A stretch of 64,000 nt of DNA from the NCBI GenBank assembly GCA_965656875.1, contig CBFHMJ010000003.1:186001-250000 (forward strand), given 5' to 3'. The DNA comes from CBFHMJ01 sp965656875. Lineage in GTDB: Bacteria; Pseudomonadota; Gammaproteobacteria; Enterobacterales; Alteromonadaceae. The notes under the pieces were generated by a model. It saw only the letters and a program-made list of their open reading frames with translations. It was not told where the DNA came from and did not search any database. A program made the translations under genes and the position numbers. Numbering within the stretch: position 1 is the stretch's first letter; every line of letters begins with the position of its first letter. This document shows positions 8,885 to 19,500 of this stretch, piece by piece.

Positions 8885-9379
8885 TTAACCTGGAATTTGT
8901 GCGCGTAATGCTCGTTCATAGCCTTCAATCACTTTTTGTAATCCTTCCGGCGGTTCGCCTCCTTTCAGTGTGATTTCAATGCGAGTATTACCTTCGGATT
9001 TATCGGCTGATTTGCTGAACATGCCACTGGATTTATGGTTGGGAAATGCGACGAGTAATTCATCATTGTCGTCAGAAGTAACCTCAAGTTCAGCACTGAA
9101 TTTCACCTGTTCAATTCGTGGAGAGCTGATAGGAGAGAGCGAAATAAGCGGAATATTGGCGATAACGGTTTCTACACCATCGGGAGTTCGACTGGGAAAT
9201 TCCATTGCAACCATTTTAGGTCGGTGGGTGACATTACCCGTCGCATCATCAGATGTCTCCGGGTTTTCGATTAAATCGAAAAAGTCATCAAGATGTTCTA
9301 CACCTTGCGCTTCAACGGCTTCGGCTGCACTGTGAATGCTTTGGTGAATGGCCTGCATCAGGGCCTGGAATTTTATCAT
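8885..9379 (-). CDS. DUF2589-related protein (divergent paralogue 2)
   Basis: 164 residues, second gene of the operon. The N-terminus differs from its neighbours (QALMQAIHQSIHSAAEAVEA, helical), but the core IPLISLSPISSPRIEQVKFS-AELEV aligns with the LPLLTLIPLNSLAVDDVKVH-FEMEV block of the other two, and the end (IEITLKGGEPPEGLQKVIEG) with their C-terminal block. I conclude that it is a shortened member of the same family with a different N-terminal module. Start ATG 9379 is preceded by a CGGAG-type site. Probably cytoplasmic; function unknown. Confidence 0.82.
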   Translation of the reverse strand: MIKFQALMQAIHQSIHSAAEAVEAQGVEHLDDFFDLIENPETSDDATGNVTHRPKMVAMEFPSRTPDGVETVIANIPLISLSPISSPRIEQVKFSAELEVTSDDNDELLVAFPNHKSSGMFSKSADKSEGNTRIEITLKGGEPPEGLQKVIEGYERALRAQIPG

Positions 9380-9429
9380 TTTTATCTCCGGGTAAAATAA
9401 GAGGCACCTGTTGGTGCCTGATTTAGTGG

Positions 9430-10089
9430 TTACTCGTCACCGTCCTTTTCGTCCGGTTTTAACTGTATTGGAGCAATGTTTTTGGTGAATGCATCAATGA
9501 TTGTCGTAACACCTTTTGGTAGAGGAAGTTGCCCGGCATGTACGTCAATCTCGTATTTCGCCTGATTAGATGATTCATAGTGTTGCTTTTCACTGGATGA
9601 TGATTTGCTGTTATGAGAAACCGAGCCACTGACTTCGACAGAGAACAAGCCAGCGTTATATGACGCAGACATTTCAGCTTTTGCAGATGTGTCTGATGAG
9701 CTTGAGGTTTCTTTGTCATTCGACATGGAGCTTTTTACTTCCATTTCGAAATGTACTTTTACGTCATCAACGGCCAGTGAATTCAACGGAATCAGTGTTA
9801 ACAGTGGCAAGGTAAACGTCGTGGTAGCTGGCTCGCCGGGAGAACCATCCGCTTTAATAACTGAACGAGTTAAATTGAACTCGATCATGATGGGCTCCAG
9901 CTTAGATTTTTTTGGATCGCTGGAGTCTTCAGATTTGTTGAAACAGGTTGTTAGCATGAACTGAGTTTGGGTTCGTGCCATCATTCCGTTCGCATCAGCG
10001 GCAGCTTTTAATGGTGCGCCAATGAGTGATTTAATGGGCAGTCCACTAAATTGCTGTGCCATTGATACAAGACCTGGGCTACTGGGCAT
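9430..10089 (-). CDS. DUF2589 family protein (paralogue 1)
   Basis: 219 residues, first gene of the operon. Contains AQQFSGLPIKSLIGAPLKAA, then DANGMMARTQTQFMLTTCF, the core LPLLTLIPLNSLAVDDVKVH, a Ser/Lys-rich low-complexity section (about 130-175) and the end YEIDVHAGQLPLPKGVTTII. No signal peptide and no recognisable active site; the alternation of hydrophobic residues suggests a beta-sandwich. The spacings of 50, 17 and 32 bp to the next three genes argue for one transcript. About 85 bp upstream lie two CAATTAA repeats one helical turn apart. Function unknown. Confidence 0.85.
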   Translation of the reverse strand: MPSSPGLVSMAQQFSGLPIKSLIGAPLKAAADANGMMARTQTQFMLTTCFNKSEDSSDPKKSKLEPIMIEFNLTRSVIKADGSPGEPATTTFTLPLLTLIPLNSLAVDDVKVHFEMEVKSSMSNDKETSSSSDTSAKAEMSASYNAGLFSVEVSGSVSHNSKSSSSEKQHYESSNQAKYEIDVHAGQLPLPKGVTTIIDAFTKNIAPIQLKPDEKDGDE

Positions 10090-10425
10090 AGTTATTTCCT
10101 CTTAGTTTGTTCATTGTGTTGTTACGCCAAACAGCGTTTTTCAGGTGTATCATGTCAGTGTTTTGATTTTCAATTAACATCAATTAAAACAATGGATTAG
10201 AGCGATTAAATCCGTTTTTTGTCAGCCTTTTGCCATTCATGGTGGCGATGTATTTTTCATGTTGAACATAGATGTAAAACAACAATGCAAGTTTTACCGG
10301 GTTAACGTGGAATAAACGCGGGGAGATAGAGGGAAAAGACGTGCTTTCTTCTGATGATTACTGCTGTATTTCGATAAATTAATAGCTCACATGGGTTATT
10401 TTTAGATTGCTAACCCGCCACATCA
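10090..10425. promoter_or_regulatory. Intergenic region upstream of the DUF2589 operon
   Basis: 336 bp without a gene. It must hold the promoter of the minus-strand DUF2589 operon. I see the direct repeat CAATTAA at 10171-10177 and 10181-10187 (10 bp apart, one helical turn), a candidate operator. The right end carries the hairpin of the photolyase gene. No sigma-70 promoter stands out. Confidence 0.4.
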
Positions 10426-10439
10426 TTAACGATGTGGCC
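10418..10439 (-). terminator. Hairpin spanning the photolyase stop codon
   Basis: Read on the minus strand: GCCACATC, loop GTTAAT, GATGTGGC. The 8-bp stem is perfect and the stop codon TAA lies in the loop. No T run follows directly, so this may be an mRNA 3'-end stabiliser rather than an intrinsic terminator. Confidence 0.45.
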
Positions 10440-11757
10440 AGTCAGCAGCGTCACGACTGTCCAGGGCTTCTTTAGGTGGTTGTCCGTCCCAGCGACGGAT
10501 ATACCGTTGATCCGGATCGTACTGTTCAGTTTGTTTGTCCAGATTGAAATGTCTGCCACCTCTGGGATCGCAACCTACACCAGCGATGTATTGCCAGTTT
10601 CCCCAGTTTGACGCGACATCGTAATCAATCAGTTGCTGTTCAAACCAGGCTGCGCCATATCGCCAGTCACATTCCAGTTCATTAATAAGACAGCTTGCTG
10701 CGATTTGCCTCGCTCGGTTTGATAAGTAGCCCGTTCGCATAAGTTGATGCATGCAGGCATTAACAATGGGCCAGGGCGTCGTACCCTGACACCATTTTTC
10801 AAAACGTTCACTGTGGAAGGTTGTCAGTGGTTTCGTTTCGGTAATACCTGAAAACGTAAAGAGTTTTTTCCCATGCTCGCGAGCGTACCACTGAAAGTAT
10901 TCACGCCACATCAGTTCATAGATAATGCCTTTTGATTGGTCATCATCTGGATGCTTTCGTTGATAACGGACGTAAGTTGCCAGGATTTGTCGGGGGGAAA
11001 TACTGCCTTGTGCCAGCCAGGGACTGAATTTAGTGGAGGCATGCCAGTCATCCAGTTCATTACGTGTTTGTTGATAGCAGGACGGTGACGAGGTCTGAAA
11101 ATAACTCATTAAATGCAGTTGTGCGTTGGATTCGCCACCTCGGAATACCTCGTCATGTTTTGAAAACTTCAGACCCGGTGTTTTTTCCGCAGGTTGCAGA
11201 GCAGGCGGTATGCCCTGAGGATAAGGTTGAATATATTGTTCGATATGTTGCGACATTTCATCCAGTACGGCTCCCATGCGTCGATTAAACGCTGAAAAAG
11301 TGGCTGGGAGTGTGCCGAGTGTTTGCAGAAGCTGGCGGTCACTGAACAGCGTATTTTGATCAAAAAACGTGATCATCAATGTTGGAAATTGGCGGGTTAA
11401 TGCTTCAATCATCCGCACTTCATCCCATCCAACAGGTCGTTGGCAAATGAAATGAGTAATGCGATGACGTTGGATAAACAGTGTTAATTTGTCTAACGGA
11501 TCGCCTTGCAACAAATGAATATGCTGGCCTGCCGCTTTTAAGTGTTGGTGAAGATCAGCGAGACACGCTTTAATAAAATTCCATTTGTTTTTTGCCAGAC
11601 GTTTCATGTTGAAGCGTGACCGCTTGAAGTCGTCGATATTCAATGTGTAAACAATATCCAGCGTATCGGCCTGTTGGCAGGCATACGAGATGGCATGATT
11701 GTCTTCCATTCGTAAGTCAGTGGATAGCCAGTACAGGTAGTGTTTTTCGTGGCTCAT
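10426..11757 (-). CDS. Cryptochrome DASH / photolyase family flavoprotein
   Basis: 443 residues. The N-terminal photolyase domain starts YLYWLSTDLRMEDNHA. The block TLFSDRQLLQTLGTLPATFS and the C-terminal FAD domain (YELMWREYFQWYAREHGKKL, then WGNWQYIAGVGCDPRGG) match CRY-DASH proteins better than classical CPD photolyases; the length also fits. CRY-DASH proteins bind FAD and a folate antenna and repair cyclobutane dimers, mainly in single-stranded DNA, or act in blue-light signalling. Photolyase genes often accompany the cfa/DUF1365 genes of ECF-sigma/ChrR photo-oxidative clusters, so its placement here is suggestive. A candidate sigma-70 promoter lies at 11790-11818. Confidence 0.9.
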   Translation of the reverse strand: MSHEKHYLYWLSTDLRMEDNHAISYACQQADTLDIVYTLNIDDFKRSRFNMKRLAKNKWNFIKACLADLHQHLKAAGQHIHLLQGDPLDKLTLFIQRHRITHFICQRPVGWDEVRMIEALTRQFPTLMITFFDQNTLFSDRQLLQTLGTLPATFSAFNRRMGAVLDEMSQHIEQYIQPYPQGIPPALQPAEKTPGLKFSKHDEVFRGGESNAQLHLMSYFQTSSPSCYQQTRNELDDWHASTKFSPWLAQGSISPRQILATYVRYQRKHPDDDQSKGIIYELMWREYFQWYAREHGKKLFTFSGITETKPLTTFHSERFEKWCQGTTPWPIVNACMHQLMRTGYLSNRARQIAASCLINELECDWRYGAAWFEQQLIDYDVASNWGNWQYIAGVGCDPRGGRHFNLDKQTEQYDPDQRYIRRWDGQPPKEALDSRDAADWPHR

Positions 11758-11789
11758 TGTTCACCTGGTGGGTGGTGTCGGATTATTCA

Positions 11790-11818
11790 GGTATGGTTTA
11801 CTTTTAGCTGACTGTCAA
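11790..11818 (-). promoter_or_regulatory. Candidate sigma-70 promoter of the photolyase gene
   Basis: On the minus strand a perfect TTGACA (11813-11818) is followed after 17 bp by CATACC (11790-11795). The -10 is weak (3 of 6). It lies 33 bp upstream of the start codon. Confidence 0.4.
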
Positions 11819-11893
11819 ACCTTAGTGAGTTGGTATTTTGACAAGATTAGTAGATAATCCGCCCTGTTCAGAGACAAAGGAAAACGTTTTTAC

Positions 11894-12979
11894 ATGAAAT
11901 TGGATCAAGTTTTTAAAGGATTGTTGTGTGGCCTGTGCTGTTTGCTGGCTGCGTGTTCATCGGATTCACCAGAGACGGTTGCACGTTCGTATATTGAAAC
12001 CGCCGACTATCAGCTGATTTCCGCCGAGGAACAACAACAATTTTCCACGGATGAATTTGCAGCCCTGCATCGACCTGTCAGACAGCTATATTTGTCGTCG
12101 GATGCCTGGTATGCCGAGTTGGAGAAGGCACTTAAAAAATTTATCGATGTTGAAGTGTTGTCGTCTGAAATACTGGCGGATGGACGAACAAAGGTTAACC
12201 TATTGATTGAATATCCGCTGGTGCTGGATGAAGTTTACTGGTTTCGTCCTGATGATATGCAACACGTTGATGTAAAAGAAACGCTGTATCAGTTTGATGA
12301 AATGCATAAGATGGGTGTGTTAATCAAAGAAGATATGTTAGCTGGCCAGATTTACCGTTCAGTCATTGTTGATAACGGCAAGGTAACTGGTGATGTTGTT
12401 GCATTGAAAAACAAACGGGATATCACTGAACAGGTTAAGGCTATAAAAGCTGGCATTCAACCACAGCTGGAAGAAGCATTTAATTTACGGATGTTAGCCG
12501 ATTCGCCAGAAAAGCTGGAAACGTTTAAAAAGTTGCAAGCGCGTCAATCAGGACTGGCAGCAGAAAAGCAGCAGGTTAGCGATGCATTAGAGAAAATCAA
12601 AGCATTAGATAGCCAACGAGATACCAAAGCACTGGAAACCTGGCTAAAAGCCGCTGATGACATTGATTCGTTGAATGCCCTGTATGAGTACGCTCAGCGA
12701 CACTTTACCTTTAGTAACCTTGAGGTAAGTAAAAGTGGTAATGATCTGGTACTTTACGGACGTTACGAGTACACCGGTGTTAAACGATTATCGGCGCATA
12801 TTGAAGTGACGTTACTGGATGATGCTGATAATGAACTGGCGAAAGCTGTTATTCCTTCTTTCATTCAGAATACGTCGAGACATCAGATTCGAAATATTGG
12901 CCGAAAGCTGGCGTTACCTGACATTCAACCTCAGCAGGTCAGTCAGGTAAAGTTAGCTGTTGTAGGCGTTTATCAATAA
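11894..12979 (+). CDS. Lipoprotein of unknown function
   Basis: 361 residues, with a signal peptide and lipobox (CCLLAACSS, Cys at about residue 21), so it is probably membrane-anchored and periplasmic. The first part (SPETVARSYIETADYQLISA) resembles the short start of DUF4878-type lipoproteins; the middle has a helical, possibly coiled-coil stretch (LKTFKKLQARQSGLAAEKQQ-like, about 205-250); the C-terminal domain is beta-rich (FSNLEVSKSGNDLVLYGRYE). I do not recognise the family. It is divergent from the photolyase gene and 16 bp ahead of the DUF2237 gene, with which it may be co-transcribed. Confidence 0.75.
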   Translation: MKLDQVFKGLLCGLCCLLAACSSDSPETVARSYIETADYQLISAEEQQQFSTDEFAALHRPVRQLYLSSDAWYAELEKALKKFIDVEVLSSEILADGRTKVNLLIEYPLVLDEVYWFRPDDMQHVDVKETLYQFDEMHKMGVLIKEDMLAGQIYRSVIVDNGKVTGDVVALKNKRDITEQVKAIKAGIQPQLEEAFNLRMLADSPEKLETFKKLQARQSGLAAEKQQVSDALEKIKALDSQRDTKALETWLKAADDIDSLNALYEYAQRHFTFSNLEVSKSGNDLVLYGRYEYTGVKRLSAHIEVTLLDDADNELAKAVIPSFIQNTSRHQIRNIGRKLALPDIQPQQVSQVKLAVVGVYQ

Positions 12980-12995
12980 CTAAAAGAGAGCAATC

Positions 12996-13382
12996 ATGAG
13001 TGAAATCGAGAAGTATCCATCAAAAAATGTCTTTGGAGAACCGTTGCTCGCCTGTGGTCATGATCCGATAACTGGATTTTTTCGAGACGGACACTGTAAT
13101 ACCTGTGAACAGGATACAGGCTCGCATACGGTGTGTATTACAGCAACGGCTGAGTTTCTGGCTTATTCAAAGTCGGTTGGCAATGATTTATCTACGGATC
13201 GACCCGAATTTAATTTTGTTGGACTAACGCCAGGTGATCGCTGGTGTTTATGTGCATTACGCTGGCTACAGGCGTATGAAGAAGGTGCAGCGCCACGAGT
13301 TTATTTGTCTGGTACGCATGAACGAGCGTTGGAAGTGGTGCCTTTGGAACTGTTAAAGCGTTATGCGGATGATATGAATTAA
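12996..13382 (+). CDS. DUF2237 family protein
   Basis: 128 residues. Nearly every conserved DUF2237 motif is present: NVFGEPLLACGHDPITGFFR, GHCNTCEQDTGSHTVC, SKSVGNDLSTDRPEF, GLTPGDRWCLCALRWLQA and THERALEVVPLELL. The conserved Cys and His residues suggest metal binding or redox activity, but no function is established. Cytoplasmic, no signal peptide. AGAGAG precedes the start by 8 bp. It follows the unknown lipoprotein gene and ends at a strong bidirectional terminator. Confidence 0.9.
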   Translation: MSEIEKYPSKNVFGEPLLACGHDPITGFFRDGHCNTCEQDTGSHTVCITATAEFLAYSKSVGNDLSTDRPEFNFVGLTPGDRWCLCALRWLQAYEEGAAPRVYLSGTHERALEVVPLELLKRYADDMN

Positions 13383-13405
13383 TCATCGAAAGACATTTGC
13401 ACATT

Positions 13406-13435
13406 AAAAAGGAGAAGCAACCACTTCTCCTTTTT
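13406..13435. terminator. Bidirectional rho-independent terminator
   Basis: Stem AAAAAGGAGAAG/CTTCTCCTTTTT with loop CAACCA, flanked by A and T runs. It serves the convergent DUF2237 gene (+) and RND operon (-). Confidence 0.9.
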
Positions 13436-13462
13436 TTATGTGTGAATGTGTCGATACGTTAA

Positions 13463-16400
13463 TCAGCGTTGCGTGCGTAGACGAGGCGTCTGACTGGCTA
13501 ACGCTCTTGCACGTTTGATCATATTGCTGGTTCTGAATCTTAGTTTCAGTAGCAGCACATATGTTAGTGGCACCAGAACCAGACTGGTTAGTGTGGAAAA
13601 CACCAGACCACCAATAATCGCAATAGCCATTGGCGTATACGGAGGACCATCACCACCAATCTGAGTGCCGCCCAATGCCAGTGGGATCAGACCAAGAATG
13701 GTTGTCGCGACAGTCATTAATATAGGACGGACCCGAGTGCGACAAGCTTCAATAATCGCATCGTGTAGATGGTCATAATGTTTTGAAAGCTGGTTTATCT
13801 GATCAACCAGTACAATGCCGTTGTTGACGACAATCCCCATCAAAATCAGCATACCAATCATTCCCATAACGGACATTGGTGTGCCAGTAATCAAAAATGC
13901 CCAAAATGCCCCGACAAATGACAGGAACAGTGAAGACAGTACTGCAGTCGGCAGTAAGATGGATTCAAACAGTGCGGCCATAACGATGTAAATCATCGCA
14001 ATCGCTAGCAACATGTTTTCTGCCATAATGCTGTTTTCTTCTTCCTGGCGTTGGAAGCTTCCGCCCAGGTTAACATCATAGCCATGAGGTAAAGACAGAC
14101 TGTCGATAATTGCATTCAGCTCAGCTTTTGCTTCATCCAGCGTAAAATCATCAGCCAGATTAGCTTGTATTCTCAGACCGGTCTGGCGTTCATAGCGACG
14201 AATTTGTCCGGCGCGAGGTGCCGTTTTAATGCTTGCCAGTGAATCCAGGGTATAAACACGTCCATCCTGACGAATGACGGGTAGATTAAGCAGGTTTTCC
14301 GTCGACTCACCAAACTCTTCATTGAATTTAATCAGTACGCGCACTTCGCCTGTTTGTTCACTGCGATAGGTTCGTAAATTACGACCACGCAACGCAGTTG
14401 CTACTTTTGTTGCGACATCTCGGGCGCTCAAACCAAGGCGGTGTGCCATTGTTCGGTCAACAATTACCTGAAGCTCATATTGATTCGCATTTACATCGGA
14501 TGTGACATCTTCGAGCCCTTCAATGCCTTTAATGGCGGGAAGAATACTCTCGGAAATTTTCATTAATACATCGGTGGATGGTCCTTGCAGGTTAATTCGA
14601 ACACCACCGCCATTGCCCTGATTGAAGCCAAATGATGGATTGGCTCGCGCCAGCACAGGCCAGTTAGCTCGAATTTTTTCCTTTAACTCAGACATACTGA
14701 TTGGCATGTCATCTTGCAGGATTATGGTTGATTCGGCCCGATCTGTATTGTAGTAGCTATAAACGGATTCAATGTGAAATTCGTCTTTGTTGGCATACAG
14801 GTAGTTTTCCATTTCAGTCACCATGTCTTCCATCTCTTCCAGTGGAAAACTGGAAATAACATGAAAGTTCATGAATAGCCGTTCACGCGAGTCATCCGGG
14901 TTTTCGTCGTTAGACACGACACTTAACGGTATAGCGATACTGGCAAATAACAGAATAGCCACGACACTACTGGTCTTTTGATTATTGAGTGTTAATGACA
15001 GTACTTTGTCATAAAATCGTTGTAATCGACCTGGCTTTTTGGGCTTGGTTTCAACCGGTTGTTTGATTTTAGACGCCAGTAATGGGATCAAAGTTTGCGA
15101 GATAATCAATGACGCGAACAACGAGATACAGATTGAGATGGCAACATGCTCAAGAAAAATAGTGAGCTGTACTTTTTTACCAACAATATTCGGTAAGAAG
15201 ACGATAGCTGTTGTCACAGTACCGGCGATAACCGCCAGACTAACTTTACCCACACCCATTGTTGTCGCTTTTACTGGATCAGATGTTAGTTTCTTCTGTT
15301 GAAAAATACTTTCCGTGACCACAACCGCGTTGTCTACCAGCATACCAATGGCCAGCATCAAGCCCATCATGGACAGAATGTTCAACGTATAATCCATCAA
15401 ATACATCACACCCAGTGTGATACAGATTGCAAATGGTACGGATGTAACAACAATCAGGGTAGTTGGCAGATTTCTTAGGAATAAATACAGCACGATCATG
15501 GACATGAACGCGCCCAACAGACCCGCATTCAATAAATCGGATAGCGAATTGGTAACACCTTCTGCGGCGTTGTCCATGATGTACAGGTTAATCCCTTTAA
15601 ACTGCGGGTTAGCAGATGCTTTATCAATAACCTTTAAAGCGCGTTCTGCTACTTCAACCAGGTTAGCATTAGCTTCTTTATGGACATCCATACCGATGGC
15701 ATAAGTTTGGTTCAGGTGACGTCCTTCGAAAGGTTCTGGCAATGCCATCTGAATGGTTGCTACATCTTTCAGACGCACCCCTTTACGAATAATCAGATTG
15801 CGAATTTCATCGATATCACGGAACTCACCCTGAGGATTAACAATGATTTTTCGATTGCCATTAATGATATGACCTGCAGTCATTGAAAAATTATAGCTAC
15901 TGAGCGTTTGAACCAGTTCATCTGATGGAATACTCAGAGCGGTAAGCTTTTCTGCATCAACGGTGATTTGAATCTCTCGTTTGTTTACACCATAAAGAGA
16001 GACCTGAGAGACACCCTGAACCCGTTCCATTGGACGTTTCAGGTTTCTTTCCAACATGTCCCAGGCCAGTGATAAATCACGGTCACTGGAAATACGAAGC
16101 TGGAAAACGGGCATTTCTGCGATGTTGAACTGGTTGATAATGACTCGTTCAACATCATCCGGTAATTCCTGACGAATAGCGTCCAGTTTTTCTCGGGCTT
16201 CAATACTTTTGGCTTTAATGTTCACGCCCCAGTCGAAAAACAGCTGGATATTGGCGCGGTTTTCGAAAGAATTTGAGCTCAGGCGCTCGATGCCTGAGAT
16301 AGTTGCTAACGCTTCCTCAATTGGGCGTGTAATCGTTCGCTCAACCTCGGTTGGCGTAGAATTAGGGTAGGGGACTTCTATGAAGACCCCTGGGAAATCG

Positions 16401-16549
16401 ATACCTGGAAACTTTTCTAGCGGTAACAATCGACTGGATACAACACCCAGTAACAACATCGATAAAAATATCATCGAGATTGTTACCGGGCGCTTTAGCG
16501 CAAATGCGGCTAATGCTGCGCCCGTATTGTGTTCAGTAGAATTAGCCAT
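13463..16549 (-). CDS. RND efflux pump permease, second of the operon
   Basis: 1028 residues, the usual RND length. It is an inner-membrane proton-driven exporter with 12 membrane helices and two large periplasmic loops. The N-terminus reads FALKRPVTISMIFLSMLLLG. In the central helix, LAIGMLVDNAVVVTESI carries Asp-Asn where AcrB has the Asp-Asp proton relay; the C-terminal repeat has GMIGMLILMGIVVNNGIVLV. The start overlaps the preceding pump gene by 8 bp, so the pumps are probably translationally coupled and may form a heteromeric trimer, as MdtB/MdtC do. Substrate unknown. Confidence 0.9.
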   Translation of the reverse strand: MANSTEHNTGAALAAFALKRPVTISMIFLSMLLLGVVSSRLLPLEKFPGIDFPGVFIEVPYPNSTPTEVERTITRPIEEALATISGIERLSSNSFENRANIQLFFDWGVNIKAKSIEAREKLDAIRQELPDDVERVIINQFNIAEMPVFQLRISSDRDLSLAWDMLERNLKRPMERVQGVSQVSLYGVNKREIQITVDAEKLTALSIPSDELVQTLSSYNFSMTAGHIINGNRKIIVNPQGEFRDIDEIRNLIIRKGVRLKDVATIQMALPEPFEGRHLNQTYAIGMDVHKEANANLVEVAERALKVIDKASANPQFKGINLYIMDNAAEGVTNSLSDLLNAGLLGAFMSMIVLYLFLRNLPTTLIVVTSVPFAICITLGVMYLMDYTLNILSMMGLMLAIGMLVDNAVVVTESIFQQKKLTSDPVKATTMGVGKVSLAVIAGTVTTAIVFLPNIVGKKVQLTIFLEHVAISICISLFASLIISQTLIPLLASKIKQPVETKPKKPGRLQRFYDKVLSLTLNNQKTSSVVAILLFASIAIPLSVVSNDENPDDSRERLFMNFHVISSFPLEEMEDMVTEMENYLYANKDEFHIESVYSYYNTDRAESTIILQDDMPISMSELKEKIRANWPVLARANPSFGFNQGNGGGVRINLQGPSTDVLMKISESILPAIKGIEGLEDVTSDVNANQYELQVIVDRTMAHRLGLSARDVATKVATALRGRNLRTYRSEQTGEVRVLIKFNEEFGESTENLLNLPVIRQDGRVYTLDSLASIKTAPRAGQIRRYERQTGLRIQANLADDFTLDEAKAELNAIIDSLSLPHGYDVNLGGSFQRQEEENSIMAENMLLAIAMIYIVMAALFESILLPTAVLSSLFLSFVGAFWAFLITGTPMSVMGMIGMLILMGIVVNNGIVLVDQINQLSKHYDHLHDAIIEACRTRVRPILMTVATTILGLIPLALGGTQIGGDGPPYTPMAIAIIGGLVFSTLTSLVLVPLTYVLLLKLRFRTSNMIKRARALASQTPRLRTQR

Positions 16550-19500
16550 GAGTCACCTCGGCATTCGTCGCAGGCTTCGCAAAGGTTTTTCTGTCGAATA
16601 CGCTGTAGATCATTGGAATGAACAGCAGCGTTAATAGCGTGGAAAAGCCGAGACCGAAAATCACAGTGATAGCCATTGGTGCCCGAATTTCTGCACCTTC
16701 ACCCAGGCCAATCGCCATTGGTAACAGACCTAAGGTGGTGGTGAGTGTGGTCATGATGATTGGACGTAGCCGGCTTTCAGCAGCTTCTTTGATGGCGGTG
16801 ATCTTGTCTACACCGTCTTCACGTAACTGATTAATTCGGTCAACGAGTACGATGGCATTATTTACGACGATACCTGCCAGCATAATCAGACCGATAAAGA
16901 CGATGATACTGATATTCGTGCCTGTGATGTACAGACCGAAGATTGAACCAGAAGCGGCCAGAGGCACAGTGAACAGAATCAAGAATGGATGCAATAGTGA
17001 TTCAAACTGAGAAGCCATCACAATATAAACCATGAAAACGGCCAGTAGTAACGCAAACTTCAGTGATTCGAAAGAAGCATCCATTTCTTCACTTTGTCCT
17101 GCAATGCGAGCATCAACGTCAAGTGGTAACTGGGTATTCGTCAGAATGCGCTGGGCATCTGCGACTGCTTTGCTCAGATCGCCATAGGCCAGGTTAGCTG
17201 AGATAATAGCGACACGCTGTTGACTCACTCGGGTAATTTCACCCGGACCAATGCTCTGTGTTACGGAAGCAACTGAAGATAATGGCACCGGGAATTCACC
17301 GCCCGGATTAACATTGATATTAGCGATATCTTCAACCGAGTCGCGGTCACGTTCCTGCGTTCTGATTAATACATCAACTTTACGGTCATTGATTGAATAT
17401 TGTGTCGCGATACTTCCACCAACTTTGGCGTCAATCAAACGTGAAACTGCTGGTGCTGTCAAGCCAAGGTGCGACAGTCGCTCGTGGTCGAACACTACTT
17501 TAACTTCCGGCTGGCCGTCTTGCAGTGTCGTTTCGATATCTACAAATCGTCCATTATCTGCCAGTTGGCTTGCAATAGCGTCAGAGGCTCTACGTAGTGA
17601 TGTCAGGTTATAACCAGACAATTCAATTTCAAGTGGCGTAGCAAAGTTGAACAATTCAGGAGAGGTGAATTTAGCTTCGACGCCAGGAATTCGCTGTACT
17701 ACATCACGTAATGCATTGATAACGGATGCTTGTTCAGCTTCACCGCGACCTGATTTCAGAATGACATTAATTTTTCCCCAGTAGTCTCCACCCTGAGAGG
17801 CCGATGCATTCATCAAACTGCCGGTGCCTGCCAGTGTTGACGTTCGCTCGACATCCGGATGTTCTGCAGCGGTGCGAGCCAGGGTTAGTAATACTCCGTC
17901 GGTTTCTTCCAGCACAGTACCCGGTGCAAGATTAACTTCAACGACGAACTCTCCTTGTGCCATGTCCGGAATAAGTTCAACACCAACTTTCGGTAACAGA
18001 ATAAGTGATGAACTACCTGCTGCGATGATCAGAGTCATAAACAATGCCCGTTGTTTCAGCGCCAGTTCCAGTACGCGATGATATACGTGAGCAAAGCCAT
18101 TATAGAATTTGTCGAATGACCAGAGTAAAGGCATGAACAGTTTACTGGTTACGAAGCTCAGGCCTCTGAATAGCCATGTAAAGGCGATGGTCAATGCCAG
18201 TGGCAGGTAATAGAACACAACACGGAAAATAAAACCGAAAACCTTCGCAATGGCCCAGAAAGGTAATTTCCAGATTTGTTCTGGCTTTTGAACCGGATGT
18301 GATTCGGTGATCAGTTCATCACTTTCGGGTGGTTTTTCTTTCTTTGTATGTGCTGACAGCATTGGGATAAGCGTCAGAGCAACAATTAATGAGGCCAGAA
18401 GTGCAAACGTTACTGTCAGCGCCTGGTCACTGAATAACTGACCTGCGATCCCCTGGACAAAAACGAGAGGAAAGAAAACCGCCATGGTTGTCAGCGTGGA
18501 AGCTGTAATCGCCATCGCGACCTCATTCGTTCCAACCGTCGCTGATTCAGTTGGTGATTTCCCCATTTCTTTATGGCGGGCAATGTTCTCAAGTACAACG
18601 ATTGAATTATCAACTAACAGACCAACGGCAAGTGCAATACCACCGAGACTCATGATGTTGAGGCTGATGTCATTACCGTACATCAGGTTGAATGTAGCGA
18701 TGACTGATACCGGGATTGAGATAGAAATAATCAGGGTCGCTGCAATGTTTTTCAGGAAGAAAAACAGCACGAACATGGCAAGAATACCGCCAATAATAGC
18801 CGCTGATTTTACTTCATCAATTGCATTAGCGATAAACGTAGACTGGTCGTAAATCAACGACACATTGTAGTTTTCAGGTAGCTCTTTTCTGATACGTTTC
18901 AGCGCTTTTTTCACGCCTTCAGCGACTTCGATAGTATTGGCATCGCCTTCTTTATACAGGGCGATTTCAATCGCTTCATCATTGTTAACGCGAGTGATTG
19001 AAGTACGTTCTTTATGCACATCATCAATCGTGGCTATATCAGACAGTTTGATGTGTCGGCTGCCGATGGTCGCAATATAGACATTTCGAATATCATCTAA
19101 CGATTTGAACTGATTAAGAGTTCTTATCAAAAACTCTCTGTTTCCATCGTCTAACTGACCACCAGAGGCATTAATATTTTCCTGTTCAAGGCGATTGGCG
19201 ATAGATTCAATACTTATATTTAATTGCCCAGCCTTTTGAGGGTCGATTAAAACGTGTATTTCTTGTTCAAGACCACCGCCAAGTTTCACTGAAGCAACAC
19301 CTGATACGGTCTCCAACTGGCGTTTAATCGTTTCCCAGGCGTAAGTTCTGGCGGCTTTTAGCGCATCGGGCGTTGCGCCATCACCTGTTAACTGCAATCC
19401 GTATCGCATGACGGGATCAAGCGACGGATTAAAGCGGAGAATCAGTGATTTTTTTACATCTAATGGCAATTGTTGAACGTCCAGCTTTTCCCGAACTTCA

